Positions 7,401 through 15,614 of a DNA stretch of 34,714 bases are shown in pieces. Numbering within the stretch: the stretch's first letter is position 1; each line of letters opens with the position of its first letter. The notes beneath the pieces are model-generated. The model saw only the letters and a list, made by a program, of their open reading frames with translations, made no database searches and was not told the origin of the DNA. The position numbers were made by a program, and so were the translations under genes. Origin of the DNA: Ilumatobacter nonamiensis YM16-303 (lineage in GTDB: Bacteria; Actinomycetota; Acidimicrobiia; Acidimicrobiales; Ilumatobacteraceae); the NCBI RefSeq assembly GCF_000350145.1, contig NZ_BAOL01000163.1:1-34714 (forward strand), in the 5' to 3' direction.

Positions 7401-9554
7401 ATGGCTGGCTCCACGACCTTGTCCGAACGCGCCTCGAAGGCACTCCTCGCCGAGCACGGCGTCCCGATCGCGCCTGAGCGCTTCGTCACCTCACCCGGAG
7501 GAGCGGGAGCAGCAGCGGACGAGATCGGCTACCCGGTCGTCGCCAAGCTGAACGGCGACGCGATCGCGCACAAGACCGAGCGCGGCCTCGTCCGACTCCG
7601 CCTCGGCGATCGCGCCGCGGTCGAACAGGCTGCGGAGGACCTCCTGGCCGCAGCGACGCCCGACGATGGCGATGTCGACGTCCTCGTGGCCCCGATGATC
7701 TCGGGCAATCGCGAATTGATCGCCGGCGTCGTACGCGACCCGCAGTTCGGCGCGATGGTGATGCTCGGCGTCGGTGGAATCCTCGCCGAAGCGGTCGCCG
7801 ACGTGGTCTTCCGGCCCGCGCCGCTCGACACGCCGACCGCCGCCGACATGATCGACGGTCTCGCCACTCAACGTCTGCTCGGAGAATTCCGCGGTGAGCA
7901 GGCGGTCGATCGCGACCAGCTGATCGAGTTGCTGGTCGGCCTCGGAGCACTGGCCGACGCACGCGATGACGTGCTCAGTGTCGACATCAACCCGCTGATC
8001 GTCGAGCCGTCAGGCCGACTGGTCGCCGTCGACGGACTCGTCGAGATCGGGGAACCGCAGCCCGGCCACCCCGCGCTGCGGCCCCGCCCGACCGACGAGC
8101 AGTTCCGGGCGCTGTTCGAACCGCGGGGCGTGTTGGTGACCGGGGCATCGACTCATCCCGGCAAGTTCGGTTTCGTCTCGCTGCACAACCTGCTGTCGAA
8201 CGGATACTCGGGCAAGGTGTTCGGAACGAACCTCAAGGGCGAAACCGTGCTCGGCGTCGAAACCGTCGCCGACATCGACGCACTTCCCGACGGTGAGATC
8301 GACCTGGTCTTCGTCTGCACGCCGGCGGCTGCGAACCCGGATCTTCTCCGCGCGTGCGCCGCGAAGGGCATCCGCGCGGCATTCCTCACGTCGGCCGGCT
8401 ACGGCGAGGCGGGGGAGGAGGGCCAGCGCGCGCAGGCCGACCTGGTCGCGTTGGCGGACGACCTCGGCATCCTGCTGGCAGGACCCAACGGTCAGGGAGT
8501 CGTCAGCACGCCCGTCGACATGTGCGTGCAGATCGTGGCGCCGTATCCCCCGAGGGGTGCGATCGGCGTTGCGAGCCAGTCCGGCAACTTCGTGTCGAGC
8601 TTCCTGAACCATGCACGCTCGACGGGTGTCGGCATCAGCCGCGCCGTTTCCGCCGGCAACGCCGCTGCCGTCGGCGTCGCCGACTACCTCGACTTCTACG
8701 CCGATGACGATGCCACCGCGGTCGGACTCGCCTACGTGGAAGGGATCACCGATGGACGCGGGCTGATGAGCCGACTCGCCGATGCCGCCGCACGCAAACC
8801 GCTGGTCGTCGTCAAGGGCGGCGCAACGGAAGGCGGAGCCCAGGCGGCGGCGAGCCACACGGGAGCGCTCGCAGCGGACGACAAGGTGTTCGACGGCGCA
8901 TGCCGGGCCGCCGGGCTCACCCGGGCCGACAGCATCGAATCGGCCTTCGAGGCCGCGGCGACCTTCGCGACGCAGCCGCTGCCCGCCGGTCCCAACACGG
9001 TCGTGCTCACCACGGTGGGTGGCTGGGGTGTCGTCACCGCCGACGCGATCACGCGCGATCCGGATCTGCACCTGCTCGAGCTTCCCGACGACCTGCTCGC
9101 TGCGGTCGATCAGAAGCTGCCGCCGCGGTGGAGTCGGAACAATCCGATCGACTGTGCCGGAGGTGAGACCCGGGACACGATTCCCGAGGTGATGGAGCTC
9201 GTGGCGACCCATCCCGACGTGCACTCGATCATCTACCTCGGACTCGGCATCCAGTCGAACCAAGCGCAGATGATGCGCCACGGCCGCTTCTACCCCGACC
9301 ACGGTCTCGAGCGCATCGTGGAGTACCACGAGCGTCAGGACACGCGTTTCGCCGAAGCCGCGCACGAACTCAGCGTCCGGACCGGCAAGCCGATCCTCAC
9401 CGCCACCGAACTCGCCGTCGCCGACCCCACGAACGCGGGCCCGGTCGCCGTACGCGCGTCGGGCCGTCTCTGCTACCCGAGCGGTGAGCGTGCCGTGGCG
9501 GCGCTCGGTCACCTGCTCCGGCGCGTCGAGTTCCAACGCGCGCGCTCATCGTGA
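7401..9554 (+). CDS. ADP-forming acyl-CoA synthetase (acetate-CoA ligase-like), beta-alpha order
   Basis: The enzyme interconverts acyl-CoA, ADP and phosphate with the free acid, CoA and ATP. The 717-residue protein starts with an ATP-grasp domain (about residues 8-220: PVVAKLNGDAIAHKTERGLVRLRL and VLVAPMISGNRELIAGVVRD). A CoA-binding Rossmann domain follows (about 238-330: GVLVTGASTHPGKFGFVSLHNLL), then succinyl-CoA-ligase-like domains containing SHTGALAADDKVF. His486 there is the likely phosphorylated histidine of this family. The more familiar order is CoA-binding first and ATP-grasp last, so this one is permuted. ATG at 7401 is preceded by an 84-bp gap. GTGA at 9551-9554 overlaps the next start. 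The acyl substrate cannot be told; acetate, propionate or branched acids are possible. Confidence 0.88.
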   Translation: MAGSTTLSERASKALLAEHGVPIAPERFVTSPGGAGAAADEIGYPVVAKLNGDAIAHKTERGLVRLRLGDRAAVEQAAEDLLAAATPDDGDVDVLVAPMISGNRELIAGVVRDPQFGAMVMLGVGGILAEAVADVVFRPAPLDTPTAADMIDGLATQRLLGEFRGEQAVDRDQLIELLVGLGALADARDDVLSVDINPLIVEPSGRLVAVDGLVEIGEPQPGHPALRPRPTDEQFRALFEPRGVLVTGASTHPGKFGFVSLHNLLSNGYSGKVFGTNLKGETVLGVETVADIDALPDGEIDLVFVCTPAAANPDLLRACAAKGIRAAFLTSAGYGEAGEEGQRAQADLVALADDLGILLAGPNGQGVVSTPVDMCVQIVAPYPPRGAIGVASQSGNFVSSFLNHARSTGVGISRAVSAGNAAAVGVADYLDFYADDDATAVGLAYVEGITDGRGLMSRLADAAARKPLVVVKGGATEGGAQAAASHTGALAADDKVFDGACRAAGLTRADSIESAFEAAATFATQPLPAGPNTVVLTTVGGWGVVTADAITRDPDLHLLELPDDLLAAVDQKLPPRWSRNNPIDCAGGETRDTIPEVMELVATHPDVHSIIYLGLGIQSNQAQMMRHGRFYPDHGLERIVEYHERQDTRFAEAAHELSVRTGKPILTATELAVADPTNAGPVAVRASGRLCYPSGERAVAALGHLLRRVEFQRARSS

Positions 9555-11083
9555 ACCGTCCGGCCATGGATCGTCTCGAGGCGCGCGAGCCGTCACGAGG
9601 TTCGAGGCGAACGGGCCCCGGCCCGTTCATCGTGCTATGTCTGTTCGCGCTCGTGCCGGCGCTCGTGCTGTACGGCGTCTTCGCCTTCGCCGACGGTCGC
9701 GACGACGACAACATGGCGGCGCCACCGCCTCCGTCGACCATCGTCGATCCACCGTTGCCCGAGGAGCCGCTCGCCAACGGCATGCTCAGCTTTCGTCGCA
9801 TGCCGGCGGTCATCTCACGCGACGCGAACGTCGACGAGTTCGTCTCCGCGGTCGCCGGGTTCACGCCGGAACTCAATGAGCGCAGCTGCGTCGCCGTCAG
9901 CGTCGACGGCCAGCAAGTCGGAGCGCAGAACCCGGACATCGCGGTGATCCCTGCGAGCACCCAGAAGATCATCGTCGCCGCCGCAGCGCTCGAACTGCTC
10001 GGCGACGACCACACGTACACGACCCGCGTGGTCGCGCCCGCCGCGCCGGTCAACGGCGTGGTCAACGGGAACCTGGTCCTCGTCGGTGGCGGCGATCCTG
10101 TGCTGTCGTCGGACTGGTATCCGACCTCGAACCTCGAACGACGTCCGGTGTTCAACCAGACCTCGCTCGACACGCTCGCCGACCGTGTGAGCGAAGCCGG
10201 AATCACCCAGATCAACGGATCGGTCGTCGGCGACGGCGGCCGCTACGACGACGAGTTCTTCGCTCCTGGTTGGGGCAATGGTGTCGCCGGCCTGGAAGGA
10301 GGTCCGTACGACGCGGTGCTGGTCAACGACGCACGCGTGCTCGGCGAGGATCGACGCGCCGACGAGCCGAACAGTGCTGCGGCCCGCGAGTTCACCCGGT
10401 TGCTGCGCGATCGTGGCATCGTGGTCAGTGGGGAGGGGCTCGCCGGGAGCGCTTCGTCGCTCGACAGCCAGACGGACATCGCGATGATCGACTCCGCCCC
10501 GCTCACTGCCATCGTCGAGGAAATGCTCACCAACAGCGACAACAACACCGCCGAGCTGCTCGTGAAGGAGATCGGGGTCGAAGTGTCGCCGGACGCCGGT
10601 GGCACCCGCCAAGCAGGGCTCGATGCGATCGCGGAGCTGCTTGCCGAGTGGGACATCGACATGACCAACATCGTGCTCAGTGATGGATCGGGCCTGAGCA
10701 TGGAGAACCGCCTCACGTGCGCCGCGTTGCTGACGGTTCTCCAACGGTCGGGACCCGACGACACGATCGGCGCCGCGCTCCCGGTCGCCGGTGAGTCGGG
10801 CACGCTGTCCGACGTGTTCATCGATCATGCCGTCGCCGGTCGGCTGCTGGGCAAGACCGGAACCCTGAACAACCCGCCGTTCAATGCGGATCCCCCGGCG
10901 GTCAAGGCGCTCGCCGGCTACCTGCCGATCGACGGCGGAGGAGCGGTCGAGTACGCGTTGGTGCTGAACGGACCGACGATCTCCGACCAGAGCGAATATC
11001 GGCCCGTCTGGGACTCTTTTGCCGACGTGCTCGACACCTACCCGTCCGGTCCGTCGCCGGCCGACCTGGGGATCATCGGGTGA
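9551..11083 (+). CDS. dacB: D-alanyl-D-alanine carboxypeptidase/endopeptidase, PBP4 type (copy 1)
   Basis: The 510-residue S13-family penicillin-binding protein trims or cleaves peptidoglycan cross-links outside the membrane. An N-terminal hydrophobic segment (about residues 25-47, GPFIVLCLFALVPALVLYGVFAF) anchors it, with an acidic and Pro-rich linker after. All three active-site boxes are present: PASTQK (Ser136-Lys139), NSDNNTAELL and KTGT (Lys435). The large insert between the first two boxes, typical of PBP4, includes LVGGGDPVL. GTG at 9551 overlaps the stop of the synthetase gene, and its own stop overlaps the next gene by 4 bp. It is adjacent to a diverged paralog in the same operon. 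Confidence 0.93.
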   Translation: MNRPAMDRLEAREPSRGSRRTGPGPFIVLCLFALVPALVLYGVFAFADGRDDDNMAAPPPPSTIVDPPLPEEPLANGMLSFRRMPAVISRDANVDEFVSAVAGFTPELNERSCVAVSVDGQQVGAQNPDIAVIPASTQKIIVAAAALELLGDDHTYTTRVVAPAAPVNGVVNGNLVLVGGGDPVLSSDWYPTSNLERRPVFNQTSLDTLADRVSEAGITQINGSVVGDGGRYDDEFFAPGWGNGVAGLEGGPYDAVLVNDARVLGEDRRADEPNSAAAREFTRLLRDRGIVVSGEGLAGSASSLDSQTDIAMIDSAPLTAIVEEMLTNSDNNTAELLVKEIGVEVSPDAGGTRQAGLDAIAELLAEWDIDMTNIVLSDGSGLSMENRLTCAALLTVLQRSGPDDTIGAALPVAGESGTLSDVFIDHAVAGRLLGKTGTLNNPPFNADPPAVKALAGYLPIDGGGAVEYALVLNGPTISDQSEYRPVWDSFADVLDTYPSGPSPADLGIIG

Positions 11084-12693
11084 GCGACGACCTGCGAACC
11101 GATCCCGACGACGACGCACTGTGGTCCGACGACCGCATCGACATCGTCGCGGAGCCGCTTCGCTACGCACGCGGGCCGCTCATCGCGTTGGTCCTGATCG
11201 CGATCGTTCCGACGATCGGATTGCTCGTGCTCAACCGCTGGGCAGACGAGACCGCCGACGAGTACGAGGCGAGCGGGAATGCGTCCGTGCTCGAGGCCGA
11301 CCTCCGCGGTGCGGTCGTGCCGGAGAGCACGGTGCCCGGGGACGACCCCGTCGGAGCCGAGGACGACACCGGTTCTGGAACCGCTCCCGTCTTGGCGACG
11401 GGCGTGCTCGACTATCGCAGGACTCCCGCTCCGATCGCCGCCGAAGCGAGCGCTGCCGAGCTCGGACGAGCCGTCGACCCGCTCCTGGGTTTCATCGGTC
11501 CCGAGTCCTGTGCGTCGGTGGCGGTCGACGGCGTGGTGGCAACGTCGTCGAATCCGAACCTTCCGGTCATCCCGGCGAGCAACCAGAAGCTCCTCGTGGC
11601 GCTCGCGGCACTCGATGTGTTGGGGGCCGATCACACGTTCACGACGACGGTCAACGCACCACCACCGAGTGACGGCGAGATCGAGGGCGACATCTATCTG
11701 ATCGGTGGAGGCGACCCGCTGCTCACGAGCAGCGACTACCCGGTCGCCGAGTTCGACTCGTTGCCCGTCACGACCCCGACACCGTTCGAGTCGCTGGCTG
11801 ACGACCTGGTCGCGGCCGGCGTCACCCGGGTCCGGGGCGCGGTCGTGGGTGACGGAACCCGCTACGACGACGAGTTCGTCGTGCCGGGCTGGGCCGAAGG
11901 GATCGCCTACAACGATGCCGGTCCGTACGACGCCCTCATGGTGAACGACTCCCGGGTCGCGGGAAACGACGGAGGTGAGAGCGATCCGAACGAGGCAGCC
12001 GCCCAGGAGTTCGTCCGGTTGCTCGACGACCGGGGCATCCAGGTCGACAACGGCTGGACGAGCGGCGCCGCGGGTCCCGACGTCCCCGTGGTGGCGACCA
12101 TCACCTCGGCGCCGCTGTCGGACGTCGTGATCGAAATGCTGCTCAACAGTGACAACAACACCGCCGAGATGCTGGTGAAGGAGATCGGTGTCGCGGACTC
12201 GGCCACCGGAACCCGTGGTGCCGGCCTCGACGCGATGGTCCGCAGTCTCGAAGCCCAGGGCGTCCCGCTGGACGGCGTCGTCCTCCGCGACGGATCGGGG
12301 TTGAGCGCGGCGAATCGGGTCACCTGCGCTGCGGTCCTCGAGGTGCTCCAGGCAGGTCAGGGTGGTCCCATCGACGCCGGTCTCCCGATCGCAGGTGTGA
12401 CGGGAACGCTGAGCGACGAGTTCCAGGACAGCCCGATGCTCGGACGCCTCCGGGCCAAGACCGGCACCCTCGACAATCCGCCCGTCGAGGAGGATCCACC
12501 GGCGGTGAAGGCACTCGCCGGTTACGTCGATCCGGTTGCGGGACCCGGCCCCGGCACGATCCAGTTCGTGCTCATCGCGAACTCTCCGGACGTCACCGAC
12601 GTCGAGACCTACCGCGGGCTCTGGAGCGTGTTGGGGGAGCGGCTCGCCACGTACCCGGCCGGCCCGACCACAGATTCGCTCGGTCCCCGCTGA
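11080..12693 (+). CDS. dacB: D-alanyl-D-alanine carboxypeptidase/endopeptidase, PBP4 type (copy 2)
   Basis: The 537-residue paralog has the same plan as the gene just upstream. A cytoplasmic acidic head is followed by one membrane segment (about residues 33-52) and a linker, then the S13 domain with PASNQK (Ser167-Lys170), NSDNNTAEML and KTGT in RAKTGTLDN. The shared segments (NSDNNTAE, LVKEIGV, DGSGLS, DPPAVKALAGY) show a tandem duplication. The linkers and N-termini have diverged completely. The GTG start overlaps the first copy's stop by 4 bp. Why two are kept is unclear; they may differ in substrate or partner. Both keep every catalytic residue. Confidence 0.93.
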   Translation: MSDDLRTDPDDDALWSDDRIDIVAEPLRYARGPLIALVLIAIVPTIGLLVLNRWADETADEYEASGNASVLEADLRGAVVPESTVPGDDPVGAEDDTGSGTAPVLATGVLDYRRTPAPIAAEASAAELGRAVDPLLGFIGPESCASVAVDGVVATSSNPNLPVIPASNQKLLVALAALDVLGADHTFTTTVNAPPPSDGEIEGDIYLIGGGDPLLTSSDYPVAEFDSLPVTTPTPFESLADDLVAAGVTRVRGAVVGDGTRYDDEFVVPGWAEGIAYNDAGPYDALMVNDSRVAGNDGGESDPNEAAAQEFVRLLDDRGIQVDNGWTSGAAGPDVPVVATITSAPLSDVVIEMLLNSDNNTAEMLVKEIGVADSATGTRGAGLDAMVRSLEAQGVPLDGVVLRDGSGLSAANRVTCAAVLEVLQAGQGGPIDAGLPIAGVTGTLSDEFQDSPMLGRLRAKTGTLDNPPVEEDPPAVKALAGYVDPVAGPGPGTIQFVLIANSPDVTDVETYRGLWSVLGERLATYPAGPTTDSLGPR

Positions 12694-12726
12694 GCGCCCG
12701 GGTTGCTCGAGGCGTACGGTCGGCCG

Positions 12727-13350
12727 ATGGCCGTCATGCCGATGTTCCCGCTCGGATCGGTGCTGCTCCCCGGTGGCGTGCTCCCGCTGCACGTCTTCGA
12801 GCCGCGGTACCGCCAGATGGTGATCGACTGCCTGCAGGCCGAGAACACGCCTGAGTTCGGTCAGACGCTGATCACCCATGGTCACGAGGCGGGCGGCGGC
12901 GACGAACGAGCGATGATCGGAACCGTGGCCCAGATGATCCAGATCGAAGCACTCGACACGGAGCGGTACGCGATCGTGGCGGTGGGGGTCCGACGGATCA
13001 GGGTCAACGCGTGGCTCCCCGACGACCCGTATCCACTCGCCGACGTCGACGACTTCCCCGACGTCGATCCAGATCCGCCGAATCTCGCCGTCGAGGTCGC
13101 CGCGACGCATGGGCGTGTGCGTGCGGCACTCGCGATGGCGATGGAACTGGGTGACGTGCAGGTCGACCTCGAGGAAACCGAGATCGCCGATGACCCACTC
13201 GTCGCCACCTACCACCTCGCCTCACTCGCTCCGATCGGGCCTGCCGATCGGTATCGACTGCTCGCAGCGAGTGGTCCGAGCGCTCGGCTCGCGGTGCTCG
13301 ACGAGGTTCTCGACGATGTCGAGGCCGCCCTGAAGTTCCGCCTGTCGTGA
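12727..13350 (+). CDS. LON N-terminal (substrate-binding) domain protein
   Basis: The 207-residue protein corresponds to the Lon protease N-terminal domain only. MPMFPLGSVLLPGGVLPLHVFEPRYRQMV is the diagnostic opening, followed by GTVAQMIQIEALDTERYAIVAVGVRRIRV. No AAA+ or Ser-Lys protease domain follows, so it is a stand-alone adaptor-like protein, a common actinobacterial form of unknown role. ATG at 12727 is preferred to TTG at 12703, because the domain begins directly at this Met and no ribosome site supports the longer form. It lies 33 bp after the PBP4 pair and may be in the same operon. Confidence 0.9.
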   Translation: MAVMPMFPLGSVLLPGGVLPLHVFEPRYRQMVIDCLQAENTPEFGQTLITHGHEAGGGDERAMIGTVAQMIQIEALDTERYAIVAVGVRRIRVNAWLPDDPYPLADVDDFPDVDPDPPNLAVEVAATHGRVRAALAMAMELGDVQVDLEETEIADDPLVATYHLASLAPIGPADRYRLLAASGPSARLAVLDEVLDDVEAALKFRLS

Positions 13351-13370
13351 TCATCTGATAGAAACGTCTC

Positions 13371-13724
13371 GTGCCAGACACCAGCGATCAGACCCGTACG
13401 GTCGGGACCAAGAAGCCGGACGACGCCTCGCTCGGCGAGGTGATCGAGTTCGTCAAGTCGTACGCGAAGCAGGAGACCGTCGGCCCGCTCAAGGGGGCCG
13501 GTCGCTGGCTCGGCTACGGCGCCGGAGCAGCACTCGCGATGGGGCTGGGACTGGTCCTGATCCTGTTCGGCATCCTGCGTGTCCTGCAGACCGAGGTCGA
13601 CCGGCTCTCGACGGGTTCGCTCTCGTGGGCTGCCTACGCGATCACGCTGGTGATCACGATCATCCTCCTGGCGATCACGCTGCAACGAGTGAAGAAGTCG
13701 ACCCTCAACAAAGAACCCAAGTGA
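13371..13724 (+). CDS. Small two-pass membrane protein, holin-X/PF07332-like
   Basis: The 117-residue protein has a charged N-terminus and two membrane segments: GYGAGAALAMGLGLVLILFGIL around residue 55 and AYAITLVITIILLAITL around residue 90. The loop between is TEVDRLSTG, and the tail is basic (QRVKKSTLNKEPK). The topology and loop resemble the actinobacterial holin-X superfamily proteins that occur as housekeeping membrane proteins; I cannot confirm the family by eye. GTG at 13371 follows the LON-N gene by 20 bp. Two further small genes follow closely, so the three probably act together at the membrane. Confidence 0.75.
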   Translation: MPDTSDQTRTVGTKKPDDASLGEVIEFVKSYAKQETVGPLKGAGRWLGYGAGAALAMGLGLVLILFGILRVLQTEVDRLSTGSLSWAAYAITLVITIILLAITLQRVKKSTLNKEPK

Positions 13725-13738
13725 CGGGGAGCATCGAA

Positions 13739-13963
13739 ATGGCCACCACGGAACCAGAGACCCCCACGAAGATCACGCCGGAGGACCTGCGCGAGAAGCT
13801 GCAGGCGTTCCAGGGCGATGTCCAGGGCAAGGTCGATGACCAGAAGATGTCGATCGCAACGGTCGCCGGCGGCGTCGGCATGGTGCTACTGATCGTCATG
13901 TTCCTGCTCGGCAAGCGCGCGGGCAAGAAGAAGAGCGCGATCGTCGAGATCCGCCGGGTCTGA
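13739..13963 (+). CDS. Small single-pass membrane protein
   Basis: The 74-residue product has an acidic head (MATTEPETPTKITPEDLREKL, followed by a likely short amphipathic helix), one membrane segment (VAGGVGMVLLIVMFLLG) and a basic tail (KRAGKKKSAIVEIRRV). ATG at 13739 is used; the frame is open further upstream but overlaps the previous gene. Its stop overlaps the start of the next gene (TGATG), a sign of coupled translation. Function unknown. Confidence 0.7.
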   Translation: MATTEPETPTKITPEDLREKLQAFQGDVQGKVDDQKMSIATVAGGVGMVLLIVMFLLGKRAGKKKSAIVEIRRV

Positions 13964-14397
13964 TGTCGATCCTGCCGTACGCGCTGCGTCCACGCGCCGT
14001 CATCCGCAAGACCGCGGTCAAGCGTGGTGTCGACGGCGGAAGCGTGATGTGGCGTGCACTCGCGTTGTACTTCGTGGGCGGGCCGACCCTGGTCCGCACG
14101 AACGCCATCCGCCGTGGGTTCCTGAGTGGGAACCGAACGTGGCAGGTGGTGGGTGTCGCGCTCATCCTCAGCCAGGATCTCCGAGGGATGTTCCGCAAGA
14201 AGCCCGAACCGATCGGCAGGTTCCGGGTCAAGTCGAACGACTTCATCCGCGTCACGAACATCAAGCCGCAGTCCCGCAGGCAGCTCAAGCGTGCCGGCAC
14301 GAACAAGAAGGCCAAGCGGGCCAGCGTCATCGCCGAAGCGGTCGCAGCGGCACAGGCAAAGCATCCGGACGCCCGGATCGTCGTCAAGACGAAGTAG
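13963..14397 (+). CDS. Basic membrane-associated protein of unknown function
   Basis: The 144-residue, strongly basic protein has a moderately hydrophobic middle (WRALALYFVGGPTLVRTN and WQVVGVALILSQDLRGMF). Its C-terminal half is Lys/Arg-rich (SRRQLKRAGTNKKAKRAS, then VIAEAVAAAQAKHPDARIVVKTK). I do not recognise a family. Translational coupling with the small membrane protein upstream (TGATG at 13961-13965) suggests joint function. The basic tail could contact nucleic acid, phospholipid heads or ribosomes, which is only inference. A 7-bp inverted repeat (14400-14406 with 14409-14415) lies just past its stop without a T-run. Confidence 0.7.
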   Translation: MSILPYALRPRAVIRKTAVKRGVDGGSVMWRALALYFVGGPTLVRTNAIRRGFLSGNRTWQVVGVALILSQDLRGMFRKKPEPIGRFRVKSNDFIRVTNIKPQSRRQLKRAGTNKKAKRASVIAEAVAAAQAKHPDARIVVKTK

Positions 14398-14450
14398 TTC
14401 GTCGTCGAGACGACGGAGCGCGGCACCGACTGGCCGTAGCCTGTCGGTCG

Positions 14451-14648
14451 ATGTTGGTGAAGATGCGCAACCCGAAGCGGGAGATCGAGGTCGATGGCGA
14501 CCGGACGGTCAATCACCTGCTCGACGCGCTCGACCTGGTCCGCGAGTCCCATCTCGTGATCTGCAACGGCACCCTCGTTCCCGGCGATGCCCGACTCGCA
14601 CACGACGACACCGTCGAGATCCGCCCCGTCATCTCCGGGGGAGCCTGA
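14451..14648 (+). CDS. ttuB: MoaD/ThiS-like sulfur carrier, TtuB-type
   Basis: The 65-residue beta-grasp ubiquitin-like protein (MLVKMRNPKREIEVDGDRTV, later LLDALDL, HLVICNGTLVPGDARL, DTVEIRPVISGGA) is immediately followed, with no gap, by the TtuA thiolase gene. In Thermus, TtuB carries sulfur as a C-terminal thiocarboxylate after activation by an E1-like enzyme and gives it to TtuA for 2-thiolation of tRNA position 54. Its tail here is GGA, not the usual free GG, so the final Ala would have to be removed or tolerated. ATG at 14451 is the only sensible start. Alternatives are a ThiS or MoaD carrier, but the neighbour makes TtuB the best call. Confidence 0.85.
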   Translation: MLVKMRNPKREIEVDGDRTVNHLLDALDLVRESHLVICNGTLVPGDARLAHDDTVEIRPVISGGA

Positions 14649-15614
14649 GTGGTCGCATCGGGATCGAAATGTCGTTCGTGCAAAGCCCCTGCGGTGATCG
14701 ACCTCCCGCGCCACAACGCCAACTTCTGTGCCGAGCATCTGCTGCAGTTGTGTCGGCGTCAGATGTCCAAGGCGATCGACGACTACGACATGTTCGGACC
14801 CGACGACCGCATCCTCGTCGCCGTCAGCGGCGGCAAGGACTCGCTCGCGGTGTGGGACATGCTGATCGAGGCCGGCTACCGCGCCGACGGCCTGTACGTC
14901 GGCCTCGGAATCGGCGACTACTCCGATGAGTCCACGGAGCACGTCACCGCGTTCGCAGCGGACCGCGGGCTGCACCTGATCACGGTCGATCTGCGCGACA
15001 CCTTCGGGTACGACATCCCGACCGCAGCGCGGGCGACAAAGCGTGCGCCGTGTTCGGCGTGCGGAATGTCGAAGCGGCACCTGTTCGACCAGGCGGCGAT
15101 CGACGGCGGCTACGACGTCGTCGTGACCGGTCACAACCTGGACGACGAGGCGGCCGTGTTGCTCGGCAACGTTCTGCACTGGGACATCGAGTATCTCGCG
15201 CGTCAATTGCCGGTGCTCCCGGCGCAGCACGGGTTCCCGCGCAAAGCGAAGCCGCTCGTCCGGTTGACGGAGCGTGAGACGGCCGCATGGTGCCTGCTCC
15301 GCGGGATCGACTATCTGGTGGAGGAGTGCCCGATCGCCGCCGGGAATCGCCACCTCCATCACAAGGACGTGCTCAACGCGATCGAGCGCGAATCGCCGAG
15401 CACGAAGTCGGCGTTCTACCTCAACTTCATCGACAACATGGCACCACTCCTGGCCGAGCAGTCGGCGGCGGCGAGCGGCGATCTCCGCCGTTGCGTCCGT
15501 TGCGGAGCCCCGACCACAGGCGAGACCTGCGCATTCTGTCGACTCGTCGACACCGCCAGCGCACACGATCCGGTACCGGTCGAACTGGTACTCGGGAAAC
15601 GAGGACGACGATGA
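14649..15614 (+). CDS. ttuA: tRNA 2-thiouridine/2-thioribothymidine-54 synthase TtuA
   Basis: The enzyme adenylates U54 (or T54) of the tRNA T-loop and exchanges its oxygen for sulfur. The 321-residue protein has an N-terminal zinc motif (Cys8, Cys11, then Cys27 and His30). The ATP PP-loop SGGKDS is at residues 60-65. Cys135, Cys138 (PCSACG) and Cys227 (EECP) form the likely [4Fe-4S] ligand set of TtuA-type thiolases. A C-terminal zinc motif reads RCVRCGAP...ETCAFC. GTG at 14649 abuts the sulfur-carrier stop. Its own stop overlaps the TrmI start (ATGA). TtcA-type cytidine thiolases lack the two zinc motifs, which separates this protein from them. Confidence 0.93.
   Translation: MVASGSKCRSCKAPAVIDLPRHNANFCAEHLLQLCRRQMSKAIDDYDMFGPDDRILVAVSGGKDSLAVWDMLIEAGYRADGLYVGLGIGDYSDESTEHVTAFAADRGLHLITVDLRDTFGYDIPTAARATKRAPCSACGMSKRHLFDQAAIDGGYDVVVTGHNLDDEAAVLLGNVLHWDIEYLARQLPVLPAQHGFPRKAKPLVRLTERETAAWCLLRGIDYLVEECPIAAGNRHLHHKDVLNAIERESPSTKSAFYLNFIDNMAPLLAEQSAAASGDLRRCVRCGAPTTGETCAFCRLVDTASAHDPVPVELVLGKRGRR

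Noticed and set aside
11038-13215. 725-residue minus-strand open frame opposite the PBP4 and LON-N genes
   Set aside because: It is antisense to genes with intact catalytic motifs; the sequence is the usual shadow type rich in Arg, His and Asp.
14400-14415. Inverted repeat after the basic 144-residue protein gene as a terminator
   Set aside because: A 7-bp stem with a 2-nt loop is too tight, and no T-run follows.
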